Positions 48,822-55,374 of a stretch of DNA of 64,000 nt are shown here, piece by piece. Numbering within the stretch: the first letter of the stretch is position 1; every line of letters begins with the position of its first letter. The notes under the pieces were generated by a model. That model made no database searches and was not told the origin of the DNA. It worked only from the letters and a program-made list of their open reading frames with translations. The position numbers and the translations under genes were made by a program. Source of the stretch: Flavobacterium segetis (GTDB lineage Bacteria; Bacteroidota; Bacteroidia; Flavobacteriales; Flavobacteriaceae); contig NZ_FQWE01000001.1 of NCBI RefSeq assembly GCF_900129575.1, positions 372,001 through 436,000 of the forward strand, written 5' to 3'.

Positions 48822-48852
48822 TTTGTCAGGTTTAATATAATTTCTATATTTG
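48822..48852 (+). promoter_or_regulatory. Consensus promoter of tRNA-Met
   Basis: TTTG (48822-48825), then 19 bases, then TATATTTG (48845-48852); exact Bacteroidota consensus, 35 bases before the tRNA. Confidence 0.85.
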
Positions 48853-48886
48853 CACCCGCATTCAAGGCAACATTTCTTGGATAGTT

Positions 48887-48960
48887 GGCGAGGTAGCTCA
48901 GTCGGTTAGAGCGCAGGATTCATAACCCTGAGGTCACGAGTTCAAATCTCGTTCTCGCTA
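48887..48960 (+). tRNA. tRNA-Met (CAT anticodon)
   Basis: A complete 74-nt cloverleaf. Acceptor stem GGCGAGG pairs with TCTCGCT (two G-T pairs); D arm GCTC/GAGC; anticodon stem CAGGA/CCCTG with one A-C mismatch around the loop TTCATAA, anticodon CAT; T arm ACGAG/CTCGT around TTCAAAT; discriminator A. CCA is not encoded. It has a perfect promoter and a terminator. Its 3' half is repeated at 52191, the sign of integration at this gene. Confidence 0.95.
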
Positions 48961-49001
48961 CAAAAATAAACCCTTAAACAGCAATTGTTTAAGGGTTTTT
49001 T
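48916..49001 (+). repeat. 86-bp direct repeat, left copy (att-like, within tRNA-Met)
   Basis: Runs from the anticodon stem of tRNA-Met through its 3' end and the terminator. It matches 52191-52276 over the same 86 bases with eight mismatches and no gaps. One pair of mismatches is compensatory in the T stem (A-T here, G-C there). Confidence 0.9.
48967..49001 (+). terminator. Terminator of tRNA-Met
   Basis: Stem ACCCTTAAACA paired with TGTTTAAGGGT followed by a T run. It is within the left direct repeat; its homologue at the right end lies at 52242-52276. Confidence 0.9.
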
Positions 49002-49012
49002 GTTTAAAACAA

Positions 49013-49024
49013 TTTCGTCACTCC
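49013..49024. repeat. TTTCGTCACTCC, left member of an inverted pair
   Basis: This 12-base sequence lies 11 bases inside the left direct repeat. Its exact reverse complement is at 52078-52089, and a partial one at 52092-52104. Possibly integrase arm-type binding sites. The 120 bases that follow, up to the transposase stump, show nothing recognisable. Confidence 0.5.
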
Positions 49025-49127
49025 ACTACGAATTTTTTATGATTATCCAGTCTCTCCTAAAACTTAGTTCTTACAGAGAATTGAATTGTGGCTATCTCAA
49101 TGTTATCATGCACACGGATCAGGCTGA

Positions 49128-49367
49128 TCAAAAACCACTATCCGATGTAAATTTCCTGTTTTGCACAAGGAAGATTTTAGTATCAAAACTAGGACGACCT
49201 TCGGATTTGATCGTTTGAACCGAAAAACCCAAAGCCTCTAAAGAAGAAGCTGCTACAAAAGCATCTATAAACCGAATAGGATTTTCTGAGGAAATTATGT
49301 CTTCTAATCCCGAAGCCTCGTGATAAAAATAAATTTGGTTGCGCGGTATTCCTGTGATGTGTTGCAT
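49128..49367 (-). pseudogene. N-terminal fragment of an IS1182-type transposase
   Basis: The frame from ATG 49367 reads MQHITGIPRNQIYFYHEASG, LEDIISSENPIRFIDAFV, EALGFSVQTIKSEGRPSFDT and then loses similarity after KIFL. This matches the N-terminal region of IS1182/IS5-related transposases, including the ENPIRFIDAFV block. About 60 of an expected 450 or more residues are left; the catalytic DDE domain is gone. No terminal inverted repeats are evident. It marks past transposition into the island. Confidence 0.65.
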
Positions 49368-49467
49368 TATTAAATATACAACTTTTCTTCCTTTTACTAA
49401 AATAATTTGACTATTTTTGAAAGAAATAAGCGGAAGTTTTTTCACAGACTGACTTTACACCAAGCGT

Positions 49468-50025
49468 ATGACGACAGAACGACACATAAAACTCGGACGA
49501 CAAACAGCATTAATTTCTTTCTTGCTGGGGACAGTTATTTTTGGACTTTACTTCCTGACTTCTTCGTCTGACTTACTTTTTCTTGGTTACGGTTTTATTT
49601 TATTGACGGGACTAATAAACCTTGGAATATTAATCTCAATTTTATCAAAATCGAACAAGGATAAAGACAATAGAACAAATCTTTTGACAACGTGCGGGCT
49701 AATGTTGCTGAACATTCCAATTATGCTTTTTTATTGTTGGGTTGCAATTATTCTTCTTGGCATAATGAGAATAACATTTACGAACTCAACACAGACAACT
49801 TTGACAGACATAAATATTGTTGGTTGTGGCGGTGGACACATTGACAAATTGAAAGTCGGAGAAAGTAAAACTGTTTGGGTTGATATAACAGGTGACTGTT
49901 CAATAGACATTAATTACTTATCAAATGGACAACGAAAAGAAGAAACAGTTGCAGGATACGTTACTTCAAGCATGGGAGAGAAAGTAAATCATAAAATTGA
50001 CGGTAAAGACAAGGATATATTTTGA
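49468..50025 (+). CDS. Orphan membrane protein of unknown function
   Basis: A 185-residue protein I do not recognise. Three hydrophobic segments are visible: residues about 15-32, 35-57 and 73-98. A C-terminal soluble domain of about 85 residues follows (INIVGCGGGHIDKLKVGESKTVWVDITGDCSID, with two Cys), probably beta-rich and outside the cytoplasm. The DNA around it is richer in G and C than most neighbours, with many GAC and ACG triplets, which suggests a separate origin. It lies within the tRNA-Met island and is followed at once by a strong palindromic block. It may be a small mobile gene unit. Confidence 0.6.
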   Translation: MTTERHIKLGRQTALISFLLGTVIFGLYFLTSSSDLLFLGYGFILLTGLINLGILISILSKSNKDKDNRTNLLTTCGLMLLNIPIMLFYCWVAIILLGIMRITFTNSTQTTLTDINIVGCGGGHIDKLKVGESKTVWVDITGDCSIDINYLSNGQRKEETVAGYVTSSMGEKVNHKIDGKDKDIF

Positions 50026-50063
50026 CAAGTATTGAACAAATATCAACGGTGGACAGAACGCCA

Positions 50064-50147
50064 GGTGCTAATCGAGTAGACGGCTCCGCTAGAAACTAAC
50101 GGAGTGCACTTCTCACACCACTGTACGTAAGAGTCTCGTATACAGTG
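50064..50147 (+). repeat. Compact palindromic block after the orphan membrane gene
   Basis: Two adjacent hairpins. The first is nested: GGTG (50064-50067) with CACC (50116-50119), and CTCCG (50084-50088) with CGGAG (50100-50104). The second pairs CACTGTA (50119-50125) with TACAGTG (50141-50147), plus CG/CG inside. It is markedly GC-richer than its surroundings. It has no T run, so is not a simple terminator. It looks like a recombination or RNA-structured element at the 3' end of the 49468-50025 unit. Confidence 0.55.
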
Positions 50148-50398
50148 TTTCGCAAAGTAACGGGTTAAGCTGAATGAAAACATCCGTCAATGATTGATAG
50201 CCTTTCTTCTTGAATCGTTGTAGGGTAATTGTATATACTGAGTTTAATTATTAATATATATTTTGCCCTTCTTGGGGTCGGCAAAAAAGTTTAATATCTT
50301 TTATTATCATTAGAATATAAATGAGATTGACTCCAATTATTCTCATTTAGTAGAATTAATACTCTAAAAATATGTGTATTGTCTTTAATTAGAGAAAA

Positions 50399-50510
50399 AA
50401 TAAGTGATTTTCACCAGTAATAAGTATATTTCACTTATTTTTGAATAATTAATTTTCACCAATAGGCATGAATAATAATCAATTTTCACTGAGAATAAGT
50501 GTTTTTCACG
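50399..50510 (+). promoter_or_regulatory. Five-copy operator-like repeat array covering the fic start
   Basis: Five 17-base units of the pattern AATAAnTnnnTTTCACn start at 50399, 50419, 50444, 50474 and 50494, so the steps are 20, 25, 30 and 20 bases. The fullest unit, AATAAGTGATTTTCACC, is itself dyad-like (GTGA-TTT-TCAC); the second continues into ACTTATT. Units 4 and 5 lie inside the coding sequence of fic (start 50468). A repressor bound here would block both the promoter region and early elongation. Autoregulation by the Fic protein is a natural hypothesis. Confidence 0.65.
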
Positions 50511-52006
50511 GTCGTAAAGTACCTGAACAAGGAATACTGGTAGGTTATGGTGCTTTAATCGAAGCTTTAGCTTTGGCTATGCCATTACCTAATCGTTTAT
50601 CATTGATAAGTACTAAAAAACGTCAATATAAAACTGATCATTGGCAAGTGCTTACTTCGCGTCACGAACCAGAAGACACTCTTTACAAACAATTGGTATT
50701 TGCTTTAAAATACGAAGGAATAAATTTATTGTTTTTTAAAAAACTATTTGAACAACTGTCAGAAGAAACCATAACTTCCGTGGTGCAAATAGAGCCGCAA
50801 GGACAATACAGTCGTAAAGTTTGGTTCTTATACGAATGGATTATGGGGACGTCACTTCCAATTCCAGATTTAAAGAAAGGAAATTTCATTACCCTAATTG
50901 ATGAAGATATACAATTTGCTTTGCCTATAAGTACAAATTCCAGCCGCCATCGTATAAAAAACAACTTGCCTGGTACTGTTGATTTTTGTCCGCTAATATT
51001 TAAAACTCCAAAGTTGAATGATTATATAGCTGATGATCTTTCCAATAAAAAAAATAGTTATTTAAACGCAATTCGCAAAGACGTATTACAACGAGCATCA
51101 GCATTTTTATTACTAAAAGATTCAAAAGCATCTTTTACCATAGAAGGAGAAACTCCCACTAATAACAGAGCAATTAGGTGGGGAAAAGCCATAGGTCAGG
51201 CAGGTTCAAAACCATTAGAAAAAGAAGAACTATTGCGATTACAACAAATAGTGATAGAAAATAGTCGTTTCCTAAAAATGGGTTATAGGGATGAAGGGGG
51301 CTTTGTGGGGGAACATGACAGAGTTAGTGGAGAACCAATGCCAGAACATATTTCAGCAAAATGGCAAGATATTGAAAGATTGATGGACGGATTAATTGCA
51401 ACTTATAAAAACATCGAAGGAACTGGCTTCAACGCTGTTTTGGCAGCTGCAAAAATATCTTTTGGATTTGTTTTTATTCATCCTTATGTAGATGGCAACG
51501 GAAGAATACACCGTTATTTAATACATCATATCTTAACCAAAATGCAATTTGCACAACAAGGAATAATCTTCCCCGTTTCTGCTTCAATATTAAATCATAT
51601 TGATGATTATAGAATAGTATTAGAATCCTATTCACATCCATTATTAGACTTTATAAAATGGAAAACTACAAAGTCCAACAATATAGAAGTTTTGAATGAA
51701 ACGCTTGATTATTACCGCTATTTTGACGCAACAAAACAAGCAGAGTTCTTATTTGATTGTGTCAACGATACTATTGTAAATGTAATCCCTATTGAGGTAA
51801 ACTATCTACAGAAATACGATGCTATGAAAAAATATTTAGATGATGTTTTTCAGATGCCTGACAAAACAGTTGCCTTGCTCATTCGCTTTTTAGAACAAAA
51901 TAATGGAAAACTTTCAAAAAGAGCTCTAGATAAAGAGTTTAATGTCCTATCTGAAATTGAGATAAAAGAAATTGAAGAAAATTACATTTCAATTTTTAAT
52001 AATTAA
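50468..52006 (+). CDS. Fic family protein with inhibitory motif
   Basis: A 512-residue Fic protein. The Fic motif is H338-PYVDGNGRIH-R349, matching HPFx(D/E)GNGRxxR with Tyr for Phe; the catalytic His and both Arg are present, so it should transfer AMP or a similar group to a protein hydroxyl. The inhibitory motif (S/T)xxxE(G/N) occurs in the same chain: S222-F-T-I-E226-G227, which suggests built-in autoinhibition. The N-terminus (SLRISVFHGRKVPEQGILVGYGALIEALAL) is a conserved domain of this subfamily. The last 70 residues (ALLIRFLEQNNGKLSKRALDKEFNVLSE) look like a winged helix. It is cargo of the tRNA-Met island and overlaps its own operator-like array. Confidence 0.9.
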   Translation: MNNNQFSLRISVFHGRKVPEQGILVGYGALIEALALAMPLPNRLSLISTKKRQYKTDHWQVLTSRHEPEDTLYKQLVFALKYEGINLLFFKKLFEQLSEETITSVVQIEPQGQYSRKVWFLYEWIMGTSLPIPDLKKGNFITLIDEDIQFALPISTNSSRHRIKNNLPGTVDFCPLIFKTPKLNDYIADDLSNKKNSYLNAIRKDVLQRASAFLLLKDSKASFTIEGETPTNNRAIRWGKAIGQAGSKPLEKEELLRLQQIVIENSRFLKMGYRDEGGFVGEHDRVSGEPMPEHISAKWQDIERLMDGLIATYKNIEGTGFNAVLAAAKISFGFVFIHPYVDGNGRIHRYLIHHILTKMQFAQQGIIFPVSASILNHIDDYRIVLESYSHPLLDFIKWKTTKSNNIEVLNETLDYYRYFDATKQAEFLFDCVNDTIVNVIPIEVNYLQKYDAMKKYLDDVFQMPDKTVALLIRFLEQNNGKLSKRALDKEFNVLSEIEIKEIEENYISIFNN

Positions 52007-52077
52007 TTTTCATCACTACACTAGCTAAAACGTGTTTTTTAACAGTCTTTTTTTAACCTTACTATTCCACAAATAAA

Positions 52078-52104
52078 GGAGTGACGAAAAAGAGTGACGA
52101 AATC
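52078..52104. repeat. GGAGTGACGAAA / GAGTGACGAAATC pair near the right end of the island
   Basis: Two tandem copies of GAGTGACGAAA. The first is the exact reverse complement of the left-end motif at 49013-49024. They lie about 90 bases inside the right direct repeat. The position and inverted orientation suggest binding sites for a lost recombinase. Confidence 0.5.
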
Positions 52105-52190
52105 ATCTTAAAACTAGTCAAAACAAGAATACCAATAAACCTAATTACATGATTACTAATGTTTTAAATGTGTAAAAAATCGTATATCTG

Positions 52191-52276
52191 GGATTCATAA
52201 CCCTGAGGTCACGGGTTCAACTCCCGTCTTCGCTACAAAAACAGACCCTTGAACAGCAATTGTTTAAGGGTTTTTT
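52191..52276 (+). repeat. 86-bp direct repeat, right copy (displaced 3' half of tRNA-Met)
   Basis: Begins in the anticodon stem and runs to the end of the terminator. There is no D arm, 5' acceptor strand or promoter, so it is not a functional tRNA. The T stem reads ACGGG/CCCGT instead of ACGAG/CTCGT, still paired. It is probably the original 3' end of the host gene, displaced by the element's own copy, or the reverse. Confidence 0.9.
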
Positions 52277-52602
52277 AATGTATTTTATTTTTATTAGTCT
52301 GACCTTAGAAATTTTTGTAATAACTTCGACAATATAAAGATCACACCCAAAACGCAAAAATAATTTGTGACTTTACCAATTTACTCAAATATGATTTTAA
52401 TATAAAAAAGTAAAAAAAAATAGTGCGGGAAACATAAAAATTATTTTTAAAATGCTACTAAATATAATTATTTAAAAATGCTTAGTAGTAAAAAAAATAG
52501 GTTTCTAAGAACAGAAACCTAATAGTAAATAATCGCGGATTTAATTTAAAATAATTCTGACGTGAAGTTGCTTAAGTAAAGTCTCTGCAAAGTCAAAAAA
52601 AT
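52277..52602. other. Intergenic region right of the island
   Basis: AT-rich, no gene seen. CTACTAA and TTAGTAG near 52456-52488 form a loose inverted repeat. The terminator hairpin at 52491-52522 is the only clear structure. Confidence 0.5.
52491..52522 (-). terminator. Terminator downstream of the two small membrane genes
   Basis: On the minus strand AGGTTTCT pairs with AGAAACCT across a six-base loop and is followed by ATTTTTTT. It is 80 bases after the stop of the 52603-52782 gene. Confidence 0.7.
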
Positions 52603-52782
52603 TTAAATATCCTTTTTGGCCTCATTCTTTTCAGCCTCATTCTTTTGAGAGAGTTGTTTTTCTCTTACAGTTGGATAACTTTCTTTTCTTTGTTTATTAT
52701 TTGAATAATAAATATTCCAAATAGTGAAGTACAAATAGATTGAGAAAATTATTGCGCCGATAATAAAGAAACTGATACTCAT
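52603..52782 (-). CDS. Small single-pass membrane protein
   Basis: A 59-residue protein, MSISFFIIGAIIFSIYLYFT and onward: one N-terminal membrane helix and a charged, Lys/Glu-rich tail with repeated N-E-A-(E)-K units. It is not recognised. The start ATG overlaps the stop of the upstream small gene (ATGA overlap), which supports both starts and translational coupling. A longer frame would add 49 residues that read through the neighbour and is unlikely. Confidence 0.65.
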   Translation of the reverse strand: MSISFFIIGAIIFSIYLYFTIWNIYYSNNKQRKESYPTVREKQLSQKNEAEKNEAKKDI

Positions 52783-52949
52783 GTCGTTCTTCTTTGGCGA
52801 ATAGCTATTGCAAACAGTAGAATTGTACCAGGCCAATGCGCTGAATACAGGGCCTCTTGTTCTCTTCCTAAAATACCCAATGTAATTGAATAAAGCATAC
52901 AAATGAATGCTAAAATAATTGGATACCATTTTAAAATAAATAATTTCAT
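52779..52949 (-). CDS. Small two-helix membrane protein
   Basis: A 56-residue protein beginning MKLFILKWYPIILAFICMLY. Two hydrophobic stretches (about residues 7-25 and 35-50) are joined by a short polar loop with LGREQEALYSAHWPG. It ends in a basic tail (RQRRTT). Its stop overlaps the start of the next small gene, so they form a two-gene unit. Function unknown. ATG 52949 is preferred over an earlier codon, since the extra 25 residues look like untranslated leader. Confidence 0.65.
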   Translation of the reverse strand: MKLFILKWYPIILAFICMLYSITLGILGREQEALYSAHWPGTILLFAIAIRQRRTT

Positions 52950-53182
52950 GTTAATGTTTTTATTGTTAATTGTAAAAGTAGTTAAAAAAAATCTAAAATT
53001 ATTTGCTTTATTTTTTTTCATCATCGACTAATAAAAAATATTTTTAGACTAAAAATCTAGATTTCTATTTCTAATCATTTTGAATTTTAATTTTATTATT
53101 TCAAGATAAATTCAAGACTCAGTTAATTAAAACTTGACCAAGACTAAGATTTTTTACGAAATATTAATCGTTATTCTAAATC

Positions 53183-53860
53183 CTAATTGACTATCGTCTT
53201 TTGTGAAGTTTTTAATAGATCATCGACTTTTAATGGTTTAGACAAATAATTATTTATTCCTGAGATGATATACTCTTGTCAATCTTCTTACATCGCATTA
53301 GCAGTTAGAGATAAAAATTTCTGTTAAATTTCTGGCTATTTTTAAACCATCCATCTCAGGAATTAGCTCATCAATTAAATTAAAATCGAAATTATATGTT
53401 TTACATGTATCTAAATCTATTTCTCCATTGGGTATTAATTTAGGGAAATAACCTGATTTATTGAGGATTGTAGTAACAAGTTTTTGGTTGATTATAGTAT
53501 CTTCGACCTATAATATTTTAAAGGAAAAGTAAAAGCGAAATCAGTATTGTAGGATGGAATGACTTCAATAATTGGTCTTTGTTTATCGGTTAACAGTGAA
53601 GTAAGTAATCTAAATAAAACGGTCTTGCTTAGTGGATTTTGATAAAACAGCAGTCAATTTTAATATTTCATCATTAGTAAAATTATTTTGTGGCTAAGCT
53701 AAAAAGATGATTGGCACTATTTTATCATAATTCCTATATTCTGACATCATCGATCCATCATGCCCAAATAATATCATTTGAGACACTCCTATGTAAGGAT
53801 AGGAAATAACAAACGCAAAAAATATCTCAGCAAATGCATTCAAGAAATAGATTAAGCTTA
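53183..53860 (-). pseudogene. Decayed receiver domains of a lost hybrid histidine kinase
   Basis: The minus strand reads, in shifting frames, parts of two receiver domains. The downstream one is clear: VEDTIINQKLVTTILNKSGY, LIDELIPEMDGLKIARNL with the Asp site degenerate, then after a frameshift SLTANAM-stop-ED-stop-QEYIISGINNYLSKPLKVDDLL. Upstream, fragments such as SYPYIGVSQMILFGHDGSMM and DKIVPIIFLA suggest a second, older receiver. Several stops and at least one frameshift rule out function. The kinase part is absent. Such tandem receivers are typical of the C-terminal end of hybrid sensors. Confidence 0.65.
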
Positions 53861-53940
53861 GATATCTACTTAATAATAATATTACTGTAAAAATAGGTAC
53901 ACTAAAATCTAAAAAACTACTAAATTTTCATCGTTTCGTC

Positions 53941-53971
53941 TTTGAATTATGCTTTTCTTACTGTATTTTTG
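53941..53971 (+). promoter_or_regulatory. Consensus promoter of the histone H1-like gene
   Basis: TTTG (53941-53944), then 19 bases, then TATTTTTG (53964-53971); exact spacing, 22 bases before the start codon. Confidence 0.8.
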
Positions 53972-53992
53972 TTTTTCTAAATCAAAATAATT

Positions 53993-54169
53993 ATGAAAGA
54001 TCTTATTGAAAAAATTAATGCTGAATTTGAAACTTTTAAATCAGAAACTAATTCATTAACAGAGAAAGGTGTTAAAGCTGCTGGAGCTAGAGCTCGTAAG
54101 TCAACTTTAGAACTTGAAAAAATGTTAAAAGAATTCAGAAAAGTTTCTATCGAAGAAGCTAAAAAATAA
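53993..54169 (+). CDS. Histone H1-like DNA-binding protein
   Basis: A 58-residue protein: MKDLIEKINAEFETFKSE, then TEKGVKAAGARARKSTLELE and KMLKEFRKVSIEEAKK. The pattern of a helical acidic start, AAGARARKxxLxLEK and LLKEFRKVSxEEAKK is that of the small H1-like (Hc1-type) proteins common in Bacteroidota. They are thought to bind DNA and affect nucleoid structure. It has its own perfect promoter. A hairpin at about 54194-54218 and the shared terminator at 54311 follow. Confidence 0.85.
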   Translation: MKDLIEKINAEFETFKSETNSLTEKGVKAAGARARKSTLELEKMLKEFRKVSIEEAKK

Positions 54170-54310
54170 TTCTGAAGAAAGTTACGATATAATAAAGCTG
54201 ACCATTTTGGTTGGCTTTATTTGTTTAAAATGATACTACTAAAATTTTTTAAATACAATACTAATTGATTTTAGTTTGTTATTATTGAACAGTTAAAACT
54301 ACTTTTAACA

Positions 54311-54353
54311 AAAAATATCCCCGAGAATCAAAAGATTTCGAGGATATTTTTTT
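54311..54353. terminator. Bidirectional terminator between H1-like gene and OmpA-family gene
   Basis: Stem AAATATCCCCGAGAATC against GATTTCGAGGATATTT with one C-T mismatch and a C-A mismatch, four-base loop, and A/T runs on both sides. Confidence 0.85.
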
Positions 54354-54383
54354 TATAAAATTCTCACGTAATGTAAAGTTATT

Positions 54384-55370
54384 TTATCGTACGATTATAG
54401 ACATTTCAACGCGACGTGCCTTTTCCTCTGACGACTTATTATCTTCTCCTTTAAAAGAAGTTAGAATCCTGCTTTGTTGAATGTTATTATTTATGAAAGC
54501 TTTCTCAACAGATTCTGCTCTTCGCATTGATAATTGTTTGTTGTAATTAGCACTTCCTACAGGACTTGCCCAACCTTCTAACAAAATTTTAGCCTCAGGA
54601 TATTTATTCAAAATTTGTGTAAGATCCCCAACAAATTGTAGATATTCATTTTCTAAAGATTCAGAATTATTTTGAAAATAAACTTGCTTTCGAAAATAGG
54701 TAGCATTAGTACCTGATTTCAAAACTTTTTTATCAGGAGTCATTTTCGCCTGCAAACTATCTAATTGTCGTCTCACATCAGATAATCTAGATTTAACCTT
54801 ATTTAAACTATCAGCAAGACCGTTGTTATTCCGTAAGTTATTTTGTCCCGAATCAATTCTTTTTAAAGAATCTATTCTTTGTTGCAAATCACTGATCAAT
54901 TTTTTATTTGAAGCAACAACTGTTGTAGCACCATTAGCATTAGGATTATACATGGGATTTGCAGTAGCATTTCCTGGCATTATTATAGTAGAATTATCTC
55001 TTGACATTGATGGAAACCTATTATCACGAGGACTTAGGTTGTCAATCCTTTCATTCAAATACCTAATCTCACGCAGCAGTTGTTCATTGGTAATATTATA
55101 TTGATTATAATTATCCACTGGGGCACGCTGTTGATACTTTGCTCTAAGGTCAGATAAATTAGCTTTGCTATTTTTATTTTCTCTCTCTTTAATTTGAGAG
55201 CGTCTTGCATCTGCAATTGTACTCAAAAAAGAGTTCAATTCAGATTTTGTCATTACAATAGTACTTTTTGTAGAAGTCTGCTCGCTTTGCGCGAGAAGAC
55301 TTACTGAAAATAATATACATACAGAAAGTACAATTGTCTTTACTTTATCTATTATCATTGCATTTGACAT
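54384..55370 (-). CDS. OmpA-family protein
   Basis: A 328-residue exported protein. Signal peptide to about residue 27 (SVSLLAQ). The middle (residues 30-220) is predicted helical with low complexity and a coiled-coil stretch (LISDLQQRIDSLKRI, LSDVRRQLDSLQAKM). The C-terminal OmpA domain has the peptidoglycan-binding pattern: VYFQNNSESLENEY, ILLEGWASPVGSANYNKQLSMRRAESVEKAF and ARRVEMSIIVR. It should link the outer membrane to peptidoglycan. It lacks its own barrel, and follows a gene for a large barrel protein by four bases, so the two presumably work as a pair. Confidence 0.88.
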   Translation of the reverse strand: MSNAMIIDKVKTIVLSVCILFSVSLLAQSEQTSTKSTIVMTKSELNSFLSTIADARRSQIKERENKNSKANLSDLRAKYQQRAPVDNYNQYNITNEQLLREIRYLNERIDNLSPRDNRFPSMSRDNSTIIMPGNATANPMYNPNANGATTVVASNKKLISDLQQRIDSLKRIDSGQNNLRNNNGLADSLNKVKSRLSDVRRQLDSLQAKMTPDKKVLKSGTNATYFRKQVYFQNNSESLENEYLQFVGDLTQILNKYPEAKILLEGWASPVGSANYNKQLSMRRAESVEKAFINNNIQQSRILTSFKGEDNKSSEEKARRVEMSIIVR

Positions 55371-55374
55371 CCTT

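Larger units (their letters stand above)
48916..52276. mobile_element. Integrated genomic island at tRNA-Met
   Basis: About 3.3 kb between 86-bp direct repeats made of the 3' half of tRNA-Met plus its terminator. A complete tRNA at one end and a promoterless 3' fragment at the other is the classic result of site-specific integration into a tRNA gene. Cargo is an IS1182-type transposase stump, an orphan membrane protein, a palindromic block and a fic gene. No integrase gene remains, so the element is probably immobile. Short inverted copies of TTTCGTCACTCC lie just inside both ends. Confidence 0.75.

Noticed and set aside
50064..50147. Integron attC site
   Set aside because: The inverted-repeat layout is suggestive, but clear R'' and R' core sites (GTTRRRY / RYYYAAC) were not found at its ends and no integron integrase is in the window.
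50399..50510. Repeat array that could be taken for a CRISPR
   Set aside because: Units are 17 bases with gaps of only 3 to 13 bases, and two units lie in a coding sequence. No cas gene is near.
52191..52240. Second tRNA-Met gene
   Set aside because: Only the anticodon-to-3' part is present; D arm, 5' acceptor strand and promoter are missing.
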